A stretch of DNA of 64,000 bases. Source: Megalonaias nervosa (taxonomy: Eukaryota; Mollusca; Bivalvia; Unionida; Unionidae). Position 1 is the stretch's first letter, and each line of letters opens with the position of its first letter. Of this stretch, positions 31,641 to 43,039 are shown in pieces. Below the pieces are notes generated by a model. It did not search any database. It was not told the origin of the DNA and saw only the letters and a list, made by a program, of their open reading frames with translations. The stretch is taken from positions 62,001-126,000 of the forward strand of contig JAECUM010004448.1 in the NCBI GenBank assembly GCA_016617855.1, written 5' to 3'. Position numbers and translations under genes: made by a program.

Positions 31641-32560
31641 CAGCTGCAAACTGTTTAGATGCAGATCTGCCTTCACATAATGCAGTTGAAGATCATGACC
31701 AATGCAGCTCATTCTACATACAATTTCTAGCAAACAAAATTCTGCAATCGCAGATCTGGATTTATGTTTTGGATATAGTAGATTCTGATCCACTGGCACA
31801 TTATGCAAGGGCTAATCTGGGTTTATGCTGTTGACAGTTTACACCCTGATCTGTTGTTGTTACTATGGATTTAACACCATTTTTCAGCACATGACAGGCT
31901 ATAGAAGGTGGCTGGTATATTTGGTGGAGGAAGAACCCGGGAAAACCCCAAGAAGAACCACTGACCCACAGAAAGCTACTGGCAAGCTTTCTCACATACC
32001 CATGTTGGCTAAGCATGAGACTTGAACCCACATGGACAGAGGTCAGTGATCTGTAAAGGGAAGCACCTTAGACCACTTGGCCACCCCCACCCCCATCTGT
32101 TAAGACATTATGTGATTGCAGATCTAAGTTGATGCTGTAGACAGTGTAGACCCTAATCCACTGACACATTATGCAATAGTTAATTAGAATTATTGCTGTA
32201 GACAGTGTAGACCCTAATCCACTGGCACATGCAATGGCAGACTGAAGTCATGCTTGAGACTGCATAGACCCTAATCCATTGGCATCTCATGCAATGGCAG
32301 ATCTATGGTTATATTGCAGACAGTGTAGACTCTAATTTACTGGCACTTTATGCAAAGGCAGATCAGACATTATGCAGTAGACAATGTAGAACCTTATCAA
32401 CTAGCATGTAATACAGAGGAAGATTTGAATTTATTCTGTCAACAGTCTAAATTACGATTCAGCGGCACATTATGCAATGACAAATCTGAGTGTATGATTT
32501 TGACAGTGTAGACCCTGATTTGATGGCACATTATGCAATGGCAGATCTGGGTTTATGCTG
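31641..32560. repeat. ~60-bp diverged minisatellite, split by a SINE
   Basis: Units resemble atgcaatggcagatctgggt + ttatgctgtagacagtgtagaccctgatccactggcacatt. About three copies lie left of the SINE (31655-31855) and seven to eight right of it (32095-32560). The last unit stops about 55 bp from the donor of the next GALC exon. Confidence 0.8.
31856..32094 (-). mobile_element. tRNA-derived SINE, full-length-like
   Basis: On the minus strand it starts with a run of G then GTGGCCAAGTGGTCTAAGG (A-box TGGCCAAGTGG) and has the B-box-like GGTTCAAGTCT about 50 bp later, resembling a Leu/Ser-type tRNA. The body contains ggttttcccgggttcttcct + ccaccaaat, a central block like those shared by SINEs of many marine invertebrates. 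Flanked by ATCTGTT at 31849-31855 and 32095-32101. Inserted into the 60-bp array. Confidence 0.8.
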
Positions 32561-32614
32561 TTTGCAATTCCATGTGCATTATACACAGATAAAAATGGTA
32601 AATTATAAGATGAC

Positions 32615-32798
32615 AACAAAGTGACACACCAGGTGATATTTCCTACAAGAGCCAAACTAAAATCCTCTGTCTCACACCAGTCAACTGGAGGCAGCACTGT
32701 CATCTGGCGCAGAACTCGTTTCCCATTATTACCTGGGACAACCTCAAATGATCCTGCCATGGGGGACAGAAAATAGGGTTCCTGGTGGTAGGGAACAT
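32615..32798 (-). CDS. GALC: GALC exon
   Basis: Acceptor ttgcctggcag at 32809-32799, then DVPYHQEPYFLSPMAGSFEV, RQMTVLPPVDWC and DFSLALVGNITW, matching the FF...ADQTGVFE...LRQVL...W........IIGDYNW region of the family. The first two bases complete the Asp codon begun in the previous exon. The donor is uncertain; TTGTT-GTCATC at 32615/32614 gives the phase needed by the next exon but is weak. Confidence 0.8.
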
Positions 32799-35370
32799 CT
32801 GCCAGGCAAAAATAAAGAAAAACTGTATTTACTCTTATTACATGTAAATGATTTAGCCCATTCTCAATAAATTTGTTTAATTCTACACTATCCACTATTT
32901 TTCTGTACTGGATATAAACAATTAGTGTTCTAAACTGCAGCTTGCCTGGTGATCCAAATGAAGCCATTTTCTGAATGGATGGGAAAATGTTTTTAAAAAT
33001 TTTGTAAACAAAACCATTTTGTCTCAAATTTTAGCAGGAATGTACTGTATATAAGAAAATGAAATAAAAGGATTAAGATACATACTTCATACAATTCAAG
33101 GTCACTAGTTTATAAAAAGAGTGGCTAAGTATATGGTAGGTAAGCAATGGTTATATATCATTACCTACAAAGATATGGATATTAGATCAACTCATCGACA
33201 AGAATTAATATTTTCAATGCCATTAAAACCAACTTTTAGAGCAAAATAAGTTTCTTAGATAATACCTACCTAATCATGATACTTTAAGTTTACATACACT
33301 ACCTGAAAAATCCAGCCCTCCCAACCTAAACAAGATGTCCTTGGCTTGCTTTAAGAACAGATGAGCTAGAGTAATCTCCACTTGGAAAGGGGATGGGAGT
33401 CAAATCCATCAATAATCAGTTACTACTGGAGCAGATGTGCATTCACTTTCAGGGATTATATGCAGGAAGGGTTAAGAAATATGTGCCTGTATACTATGAT
33501 CAGGTAAGTATTATAGAAGAAATGTATTTTACTCTAAAAGTTGGTAGATTCTCCAAATACATTACCTAATAATACTACACCAGATTAGGTAAAAACAGGG
33601 AGTTACATACCCTTACCAAGGAGTTGGACCTGTTTTTCCGATCTCCTAATGTACATGAAGCAGCCCTGAGTTTCATGTCAGATATGGGCTTTGGTTAGCA
33701 CATGATTTATGCCTGGACACAGTTTACAGCAAACAAAATTTAAATACCACAAATTCTACAAAAGAACAGTAACCCATGTTGTTACAAAGCTGCAAACAAC
33801 ATAAGTAGTCCATTGTGCTGCTGGTAAAAGTCCAACCAGGTCAAACTGATGCCCTTAAGATGAAAGGCCTCTGACAACAAATGCTTAAGAATGCCATCTC
33901 TGAACTCCATCGCCCAGTTTGGATAGATGCTATGTTAGTGGTGACCTTAACCTTGTGAGCTTATATGCACAAGAAATTCAACAGAACTTCAGTTAGTTCA
34001 TTGTGGACTGAGTGGATGAACCATCATATCCAGAACAACAGAGCAGAAGCAGAAATATCCTTCTTTTAGTGGTAGTAACAAGCAAGGTTTCCCTCTTATT
34101 CTGATCAGCTCAGTTTGCTTCAAGTACAATTCTGAAGCCTTGATGGGGCCCTGTAAATGCCCCTGGTAAAAGAAGACAGTGCTGTTAAGACAAAAGGCTG
34201 ACTCCCCATGGGGGGGGGAGCCTGTTCTTGGTGATGAAAGCAGGGGATATCATGAGAAAACAAAGCAAAGATGTCTACAAAACAGGTCTTGCGAAAGAGT
34301 TGAGTCATGAATCCTCTGGAATGTGGTTAAAAAGGGTGCCTTAATCAACCACGCCAAAACCACAGAAGATTCTATTTTAAACAAAGACTAAATTCTTTAG
34401 CTGAGATGAATCAAAATTTGCAAGAGAGTTTTTGACTTGGCCTATATCCTCCCTTCTGACATCATGGAATTGTAGCCTTTGATTGTGATGGGAGTTAACT
34501 TCGCCTTGAAGGGCACAGGAAGTTAGCTACTTGTGGTACTGTTATTTTATGAGAGATGTGCTCTGGTCACAACAATGGGAGAAACACATCATTCACTGTC
34601 ACTGACTTCCAAAGTGGTTGGCCACTTTGGTCAAGTAATTTAGTGACCCACATGTTCAAAGAAATGATTCTTTCTGAGGGCTTGTTTGATATCAGCAAAG
34701 CATGCACGTTCAGCACCACTGGCTTTGGATATAAACCTGTATTTATGGTTAATTCAACAGGTACAGAGAAGGCAGGACTGTCCTGGAATCTTCAATGCTA
34801 GATTGAGTTGGTAGCTGGTTCATGATAACAAATTTACAAAGCCCCAGACAGTAGTTTTCCTGACCTTTCAAGGAGTTTTCATGGACTTAAATAAGTTTAT
34901 CAAGAAGTATTTCTTTTATACAGAAATGGAACATTCTGCATGTTACTTTGTTTATCACTGTATAAATGTGTACATGAGTAGAAAAAATCTACACAACTAA
35001 GCAGTGTATGACTCCAGGAAAGGAATGTTACTCAGTCTGGTAATTACAAATGTCCTGCATTATACAATCCATGTTTACCCAATTTTATCCCATTTTTTTT
35101 TTTTAAATACTTAAAAATTACAAACTTTGAATTTATTAAGTGATATAGTTTTTTGTATTTCTTCTGATAAGAGTTCTGGAAAAAATTCAAGGACTTCATT
35201 AACAAATTCAAGGACTTTCCAAAGATAAAACATTTTCAAAATCCAAACCGTTTTCAAGGCAACCCCTAACATTCAAGGATTTTTCAAGGTTGTACAAACC
35301 AAGATGTTTTGGCAAATACAATTTATACCAATAAAGTGACTGTTTTTAGACTGCTTGAACAGTTTGCACC
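32799..35370. other. GALC intron; old dispersed repeats, no gene
   Basis: 33290-34830 shares blocks with 27570-28180. 35160-35300 contains repeated ttcaaggac-type motifs ending ttgtacaaacc, which looks like the decayed right end of another hAT element. Open frames in this stretch show no domains. Confidence 0.4.
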
Positions 35371-35820
35371 CCATGCACTTAATCCGGCCCATTGTGTTGA
35401 CACCTGAATATTGGCACGTAATCCTGCCCATTGTGTTGACACCTGTAAATTGGCACTTAATTCTGCCCATTGTGTTGACACCTGTAAATAGGCATTTAAT
35501 TTTGCCCATTGTATTAACACCTGTAAACTGTTATTTAATCTCGCCAATTCGTTGAAACCTGTAAATAGACACTTAATCTTGCCATTATGTTGACCCCTGT
35601 AAATAGGCACCTAATCCTGCCATTATGTTGACCCCTGTAAATAGGCACTTAATCTTGCCATTATGTTGACCCCTCTAAATTGGCACTGAATCTTGCCATT
35701 ATGTTGACCCCTCTAAATAGGCACTTAATCTTGCCATTATGTTTACCCCTGTAAATTGGCACTTAATCTTGCCATTATGCTGACCCCTGTAAATAGGCAC
35801 TTAATCCTGCTAAATACTTA
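35371..35820. repeat. 39-bp minisatellite, about 11 copies
   Basis: Unit like ttaatcttgccattatgttg + acccctgtaaataggcac. Spacing of the ttgccatt block is about 38-39 bp. Divisible-by-three periodicity again leaves open frames on both strands (35323-35610 - and 35355-35555 +), which are by-products. Confidence 0.85.
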
Positions 35821-35863
35821 GCAATTTAATCATGTGTATGGTCCTGGATTCCAGGATCCCATT

Positions 35864-38800
35864 CATGGTTCATACAGGTAAAATATGACAAAATTCAAGG
35901 ACTTTTCAAGGACTTTATCTTGATTTTCAAGAAGTCTTATATCTAAACTCAGTATAGATATCTACATTTGGAACAACCTTCAGACTGACTTGTGGGTCAT
36001 GTAACTGCATTTTCCTCTCCCAATAAAGTTCACTAACATAGGTACAATAAACAGAAAGTCAAACTAACAAAAAGTTTATTAACAAGTTCTTCCTCTGTAC
36101 TTAATTTCTCTTCAGCTCTTTGATCTTAGCATCCAGCTTATTGCAAAGACCTTCATAAATTCCAAGTTTCTCCTCAGCTCCTTTTCTATTAGCATTGGCC
36201 TGTGCAAGAAGTTGCCACTTTAGTGTCTTTTCTGCTTTTAAAGACAGTTCATCTGATTTCTTCACAAGTATTTCATAAACTATTCTGGCCTGCTTGTTTT
36301 TTTCTTATCAGATCTTCAATGTCATCAAGAACATGCTTTCTTTTCCTCTGCCAAGATTCAGACTGCTTCTTTTCCCTCTCCTTCTCTAAATAAGTTTCAT
36401 ACTTCTGTCTTGCTGAAGCTGCACTTACAAGAAGCTGATTGGTGATTGGAACATTCAATACTCCTCCCACATTTCTAACATAATCACATGATCCTCTGTG
36501 CAAGCACACTTTGCCCCTTCAAATTTTCACACTCTGCTTACTTGTTCACAGAAAAGCCACGCTCTACTGTTGACTGTCCATGGGAGAGGGTCAACAGGAG
36601 CTTAACAATCTCCAGCAACTTCCCATACCTAGCATCTGACATGTGCTCCACAAAAAATTTGTCCAGTCTATCCTTGTATGGATCAAAGCCTGTAAACTTA
36701 TCAGTACCAATAACTATTATACTGTGAAGAAAGTCATTATATTGTTGCAGGATGACTTCACCATCAAGCACATTGATTCTTTTTGTTGCAATAATCAACT
36801 TCATAAGTTATTAAAATTTGTCCCTGCTGAGATTTGTATGTCTGGCCATTCCCTTGGACACAAAGATACCATATTTCTGACCAAAGAATAAGTGAATGGG
36901 GATTTCACAGTAATCGTTTTCAACACTTCAATCACAAATGCCATACATTCCATTCTGAACTCCATTACTTCCTTTTCACTCGTGGCTGCACTTCTCAACT
37001 TTTCTTCAGCTAGTAAACCGATGTCCACCTTCTTGTATGTCAAAAGATTGGTCTTCTCTAAATATATCCTTAGCAATTTTTCTGGTGTGGTTGCCTGGTC
37101 CAAAACTTCAGGCTTGACAACTTTCCGCACCAAGCATTTGATGACTGTAGTCAAGTCATCCACCATAAAAGGCACCATAGACTTATCTGTTTGGTAGTTA
37201 GCCAGGAAAGGCTGCAATATGGTTGCAATGAAACAAAAAAACTCTAGCTTTCCTCTGATTAGCTTGTCCTTCGCTGCTTGACTTACTACATCAAATGATT
37301 TGTTGGTAGGTTTAGGTAACTGTTTTGACTGAACCTTCTTGACATAAATGAATCCCACACCTGCAATGCTCACTGGGAAACGGGTAAGTTTTCTAACCAT
37401 CTGTGGTCTACAAATTTTAGTGGCATGATTGTATTGCCAGCCAATTTCTGGTAATCTTCTCTCCTGACAAGTGAATCTTTAATAAGCTGGTACAGACTGC
37501 GCAGAAGTGAAGCGATTCCCCATTCTGTAACAAGTGCACCTGCCTTAAATGCATTATGCAAAGTATGCAGTCCACATGAGCCAATATTAATTAAATCATG
37601 GCCATAGTCTGTATTTATCTGGCTTTGGATAATGTCTAAAACTTTCAAATTCACATTGGGCCCGTCCATACTTACCTGCACCATGTTGTGGATATTCAAG
37701 TGGTTCATTGTTTCTTCTCTGAAATGATCAACTATGTCATCAGCTGTAGCATGGCCTGCAATTAGAGAGGATAAATACACATAAATCTTCACCAATTGCC
37801 TGGGTCCATGCTAAGTAATAATTCATGTACAAAGTGTCAATTTATTTATTTTTAGTTCATGCACTTAATTATATATGTATGTATGATTTATGCTCATTTA
37901 GCTTATTTTTTTATTCATCTATCTTTAGTAATTCCAAGGAAAATGTGAATGCAATCAATACTTCTAAACTTGACAGCTGATGAAAAAAATTAAAAGAAAC
38001 TAAGAATAAAAATAACAATAATAAGCAATATACTTACTTAAAAACTGTGATCCCAAGTATCTGGCCACAACCTGGTTTGCCCCACCATCCCAGAATCTGA
38101 CATGTATGTCCATCTGCTATTCTTGCATTTTCTTGTTCAAGGCTTCATCAAATAGAATCACAAATACAATACTGACACTTGATAGAATTAATTTTTTAAG
38201 GTGTTCCACAATGCCAAAAACACACAAGTAAGATGTTTTCCTTTCTACACATGAAAACTTTGCAGCCAGAGCACTGTCTGGGAACACAGCATGAAAAACG
38301 TCAGCAATATGTTCATTTGATTTGTAGGATGCATGTGTGACTACAGTATGCAATGTCCATAAACTTCAGAACATCGTTCTTGGAAAGAAAGTTGGAAATA
38401 TTTGCAGATGTTGACTGTGTGGTTGAAGCTGCATCAGATGGGGGTGGGGGTAACATCAATCCTGTCATTAATTTATCGGAATGCAACTTTTTCTTAGATA
38501 TAATGTCAGCGTCTCTGGTACATGTCTTGATTTTGTCTGTTTTTATTCCAAAATAATCCAAACTCACTGCTGACACTGACGCTTCACTTTTCCAGTGTTT
38601 TGCACCTTTACGGTGTGATTTAAGAGCACTCACCCATAGTCCTGATGTCTATAACTTTGCTGCACACACAACACAAAGCTTTATGTCTGTCCTGGGTCTC
38701 CTTGACCCACTTATAGGAGCCTTTCCATTCACGATTAAAAATACACTTCCCTGGTGGCATTTTCATGTAGAAACAAAGGCCACGAGGTGTGATGTAAGAA

Positions 38801-39148
38801 ATAGAAAGCCGCCATATTGCCATTCCCACAATGCTGCTAAATGCAAATCTTGAGTAATCTCCCTTTCCTTAGTTACGGACCAAGCCACAGAAAATAAAAG
38901 GCATATAGTCGATTGGACATCTTCTGCAATTTTCCACCGAGGTTTCTTTTTTAAAAAAAATTTTGGTCTTTTATTTTCTTAAAAATTCAAGCACTTTTTA
39001 AGGATTTTTGCTCATTTTCAAGCACTTTTTAAGGACTTTTTCCCACTGACATAAAAAATAAACACTTTTCAAGAGGATTTTTAAAAAATAAGCACTTTTC
39101 ATTAAGCAGTTGAAAATTCAAGAACTTTTCAAATCTGTGCGAACCCTG
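35864..39148 (-). mobile_element. hAT-superfamily DNA transposon, near complete but degraded
   Basis: The right terminus in reverse complement is CAGGGTTCGCACAGATTTG; the left terminus is CATGGTTCATACAGG, an 11/15 match. Subterminal ttcaag-type repeats follow both ends. The flanks carry the same minisatellite unit on both sides (ggtcctggattccaggatcc), and CCATT occurs at both junctions, so the element inserted inside that array. It encodes the transposase listed separately. 3.3 kb. Confidence 0.7.
36101..38830 (-). pseudogene. hAT transposase with BED-type zinc finger, frameshifted
   Basis: Reading the minus strand, 38830-38620 and 38633-38313 encode a BED-like finger (ALCCVCSKVIDI then ALKSHRKGAKH). 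38353-38117 gives HASYKSNEHIADVFHAVFPD; 37795-37370 GHATADDIVDHFREE and VQVSMDGPNVNLKVLD with NIGSCGLHTLHNAFK; 37400-36801 the middle; and 36804-36538 the C-terminal dimerisation motif LTLSHGQSTVERGFSVNK. A coiled-coil tail follows (36509-36273, then 36295-36101 after a shift at a T-run), ending KELKRN with TAA at 36101. At least four frameshifts; an intron near 37800-38110 is possible. DNA cut-and-paste enzyme, inactive here. Confidence 0.75.
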
Positions 39149-39440
39149 CCATTATAATTAGCTGAATGGTCCTGGATTCCAGGATCCCATTATAATTAGC
39201 TAAATGGTCCTGGATCCCAGGATCCCATTAAATTAGCTGAATGGTTCTGGATCCCAGGATCTGATTAAATTAGTTGAATGGTCCTGTATTTCAGGATCCC
39301 ATTAAATTAGCTTAATGGTCCTGGTTTCCAAGATCCCATTAAATTAGCTAAATGGTCCTGGATCCCAGGATCCTGTCATAATTAGCTCAATGGTCATGTC
39401 ATCCATGATACCATATCTGAGCAAAATGTCATGGCATCCA
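39149..39440. repeat. 37-bp minisatellite interrupted by the hAT insertion
   Basis: About seven units of the type ttagctgaatggtcctggat + cccaggatcccattaaa. One more unit sits at 35836-35863, left of the hAT element, showing that the array predates the insertion. Confidence 0.8.
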
Positions 39441-39659
39441 GGATATAATAAAATCAGCTACATTTTCTTTGCTATCTAATTGCTTTCAATTAGTTTTCAA
39501 GAAACCCAATTACAAAGTAGTTTGATATTAATTACCCTATTGTTGTAGTTTTGTGTACCATTATGAAACAGTCATGTGCATAACAAACCACCTTACTATA
39601 ATGTGGCCATACTTATAATGCAGTTCATTTGATACATGGCTTTAATGAATCGTAATAGG

Positions 39660-40310
39660 GCACTGTACTATACATGGGCCAACAAAGTACATTTGCAAAA
39701 CTGTACTATACATGGCCCAACAAAGTACATTTACAAATCTTTATAACGATGGGGCACTGTATTACACATGGCCAAACAATGTACATTTGCAAAACTGTAC
39801 CATGCATGGCCCAAGAAAGTACATTTGTAAAACTGTACTATACTGGCCCAACAAAGTATATTTGCAAATCTTTATAATGATGGGGCACTGTACTATACAT
39901 GGCCAAACAATGTATATTTGCAAAACTACTATACATGGCCCAACAAAGCACATTTGCAAAACTGTACAATACATGGCCCAACAAAGTAAATTTGCAAAAC
40001 TGTACTATACATGGCCCAACAAAGTACATTTGCAAATCTTTATAATAATGAGGCACTGAATTATACATGGCCCAACAATATACATTTGCAAAACTGTACT
40101 AAATATGGCCCAACAAAGTACATTTGCATATCTTTATAAAGAAGGTGACTATATTATACATGACCCAACAATGTATATTTGCAAAACTGTACTATACATG
40201 ACCCAAAAATGTATATTTGCAAAACTGTACTATACATGACCCAACAATGTACATTTGCATAACTGTACTAAACATGGCCCAACAAAGCACACTTGCAAAA
40301 TTTCTTTCAT
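39660..40310. repeat. ~38-bp minisatellite with a longer super-unit
   Basis: About 16 units of aaaactgtactatacatggc + ccaacaaagtacatttgc. Every three or four units a variant carries aatctttataatgatgggg, suggesting amplification of a multi-unit block. Confidence 0.85.
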
Positions 40311-40561
40311 CTACTTAATTTATCACTATCATGAAATCATATTATTAGGTTTTTCCTTTAATACCGATTGGTGAGGTGACTGATGATATAAGAATAACAA
40401 CTATACACCATCTGCCTTGGGATTCAAGATTTCTATTAATGCACAAAATCCTGTATTTCACTCTGATTTTGATGAGTCCATTGTATCATTAGGCTGGTTA
40501 TTTCCAAGAGGAATTCCCAATAACGGATACAGTTTATATCATGGCATAAATGACTACTAAC

Positions 40562-40702
40562 CCTCAAATGTATCAACATAAGAAGAGGGAAAGGCTTGGA
40601 TATAGGTGGGTCTGGATGTTTCCCTTTGCTTCCCCCTGACAGTGTAGTCAATGTATAGATCTGATTAACATCCACTGTCAATTTCACTGTTCCATCCACT
40701 AC
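40562..40702 (-). CDS. GALC: GALC exon with an apparent 1-base deletion
   Basis: Acceptor gtctttccag at 40712-40703; donor TTTGAGG-GTTAGT at 40562/40561. It encodes VDGTVKLTVDVNQIYTLTTL then SGGSKGKHPDPPISKPFP, matching the family's DGSF.L.L..DE.FTLTTL..G.KG..P.PP.S.PFP block. After PFP the frame gives LLMLIHLR, but one extra base at the ccc run (about 40590) would restore the family-like SSYVDTFE and also the phase needed by the next exon. The deletion is real in this sequence; whether it is biological or an assembly error cannot be told here. Confidence 0.8.
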
Positions 40703-43030
40703 CTGGAAAGACAGTTTCACATAAATACAAATACAAATATGTTTATGAAAATCTGAAACTTAGCAAATAAATCTGGATCAAAATTAGTTAAGAATCAATC
40801 ATATTATTTTATCATCAAATGGAAAAATAACTAAGGCACACCTTAACAAAAGGCACAAACGAGCCTGAAATCACTCACTTGCAAATCTGCACATACTGGA
40901 ACAAGGGAGGGGGTTGTTTGAGAATGAAAAGACTGGAACACACAGTTAAATTGTCAATTAATTTTGGTATCATTTTCTTCTTTCCTAGACCATTATATAA
41001 AGGATCTTTCTTGGCATATAAGGACAAGTCATTTATATTGCCAATATTGTTCCTTGATCTCTCCCTACACTCTGGCAACTGGTTCATAACTCAGAGACTG
41101 TTTATAACCACACCCTAAAAGTGTATACACTTACTTGGAATTACATGCAAGTTAATCTGTGCAATCAACATGCATTTCTGGGTCTGTCTTTACCCCCTTA
41201 AGACCCAACTTGGGAGTCATAACTTGTCAAAAGTATTAGAATGCCTGCCCAAGGAAGCTGTGGTGGTTCAGTGATTAAGGCATTGGACACAAGGCCAGAA
41301 GACTGGGTTTGATTCCGAATCTCTGATCAGCCTGATCAACTACTGAATTTCTCAGGATTATTTTTATGTCTTGGGTTTCTTTCATCTTAGTATTTAACTC
41401 TTGGAAACATTTCAGAAGGAAAGCATATTGGATTAATTTTTTACAAGCTACAAATACAAAATACAAATTTAAAATAATTTGTAACTAATAGCAGTGAATA
41501 TATGAAATGCCTTGAATTAATACTGCAATACTAGCAACTGTCAAAATCTGTTTAACCTGACATATCAAACTTGCTTCAAAATATGAAAGAGTTCATAATA
41601 TGGAAAAGCTTTTAGAACAATTCCCTACAAATAAATTTATAAGCTTGGACATGGTTTTTACAAGAAACAGGTTCTTTTTAAAAGAAAATATTTTTCTTGC
41701 ACATAATTGAATGTCATTCTCATTTTTTAAATACCTATATTGGTATGCATCTAATGACACTGTTAATTATTCAGCATAGAGGTTGCATTGCATTGTCAGT
41801 AATTCCAGCATCCCACCCAACCCATTTCTTCCATCAGTAAAAATGTCTTCATTCACCAAAATTGTAATAATTCACTAGTATTTTACAAACTAGTCTTAGA
41901 AATACAACTACACTATCAAATTGTTATCAACTAAGAGTGTTAATGGATATATCACATTTCATATTTTTCTTGTTTAAATTACAATAGTTCATTATGATCT
42001 CTAATTTGTTCCTATTTTGCTTTTATTTCTTGTTCATTGAAATTTATGCACTGTGCATTCTAAAGTTAAGTTTCTTTATATTTCTTAATTTTGTCTGCAA
42101 GGGAAAGAACTCTACATACCCCCAAATCTGTAATTGGAACTAGTTTAATCATAGGTTCTTCCTCTGCTTTCTAATATAATAAACTAATATAATAAACTGG
42201 TCAGTAATTTCATGCATGTCAACATGGTTTCAATATGAAATTACTAGAAATTAAAATGGTGACATCCCAGAAGTGTGTTAAACAACATCCTAACATACCA
42301 AATCCGATTTTTATTAAAACATGACCTGGAATAATTCCTACTAAAAAGCATTGATAAGCCAGATAATCAGATGCAACATCACATCATTATTATATGCTGA
42401 TGCCACTCACAATTAGTTTCTTTGTTAAAAGTAAACACAACCAAAACAAGTATCCAGTGATCTGATCTATTATTTGAGACTAACTGGATGTTTGTGCATG
42501 GGACATGAATCTGATCTATTATTTGAGACTAACTGGATGTTTGTGCATGGGACATGAATAATGCTAGTCCAAGCTTCCTCTAACCTTTCCCATTCCTTTT
42601 TAATATTTGGACATTTATGGGTTGGGGGAGGTCCAAACAATTATCTAAAACTGTGTGGGAAAACTCAGAGGAAACTCAAACTAGACTGATTCCCAATCAA
42701 GAGCAATTTGTTCCCATGGGGTATAACTATGAAAAACTAACCAGATGGTAATGACTAAGTGATACATTTTCTGGAACTCACTGTCTCAAAAGCTGCAAGA
42801 CTAACAGTGCAAATAAGTAAAGGGGGAAGACAGACAGACAGACATGGATTACTGTGAATGGCTTAATTTTGAATCAAATTTTTGTTGTTTGACTAAATAA
42901 TAGATACTAATGGGTAATTAATTTCATAGTTAATAACTAAGCTCTTGCTTACAACTTAAGTCACCCAAGATATTCATGATACTGTGTACAAATCCACTGA
43001 CCAAGTTTTATAGAAACTGTATGAGAATAT
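40703..43030. other. GALC intron; SINE and short duplication
   Basis: Besides the SINE at 41253-41470, a perfect ~51-bp tandem duplication (atctgatctattatttgaga... twice) lies at about 42458-42560. The rest is AT-rich without coding signal. Confidence 0.5.
41253..41470 (+). mobile_element. tRNA-derived SINE
   Basis: The head reads GCTGTGGTGGTTCAGTGATT and 40 bp later GGGTTTGATTCCG. These match A-box (TGGTTCAGTGA) and B-box (GGTTTGATTCC) promoters of RNA polymerase III, with tRNA-like spacing. The tail is AT-rich with caaatacaaaatacaaattt. Too diverged in the acceptor-arm region to be a tRNA gene. Confidence 0.7.
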
Positions 43031-43039
43031 ACTCCCTAG

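Noticed and set aside
32040..32094. possible Leu/Ser tRNA gene on the minus strand
   Set aside because: Part of a repeated SINE with a second copy at 59145-59360; arms are not complementary.
35160..35300. possible left end of the hAT element
   Set aside because: Its ttcaag-type motifs are in the same orientation as the right end, so it is more likely the right end of another decayed copy; the minisatellite junction at 35864 is the better boundary.
39660..40310. CRISPR-like regular repeats
   Set aside because: Units are contiguous without unique spacers, and this is animal nuclear DNA; a minisatellite.
41253..41330. possible tRNA gene
   Set aside because: Has A and B boxes but cannot form a proper acceptor stem and is followed by a SINE body.
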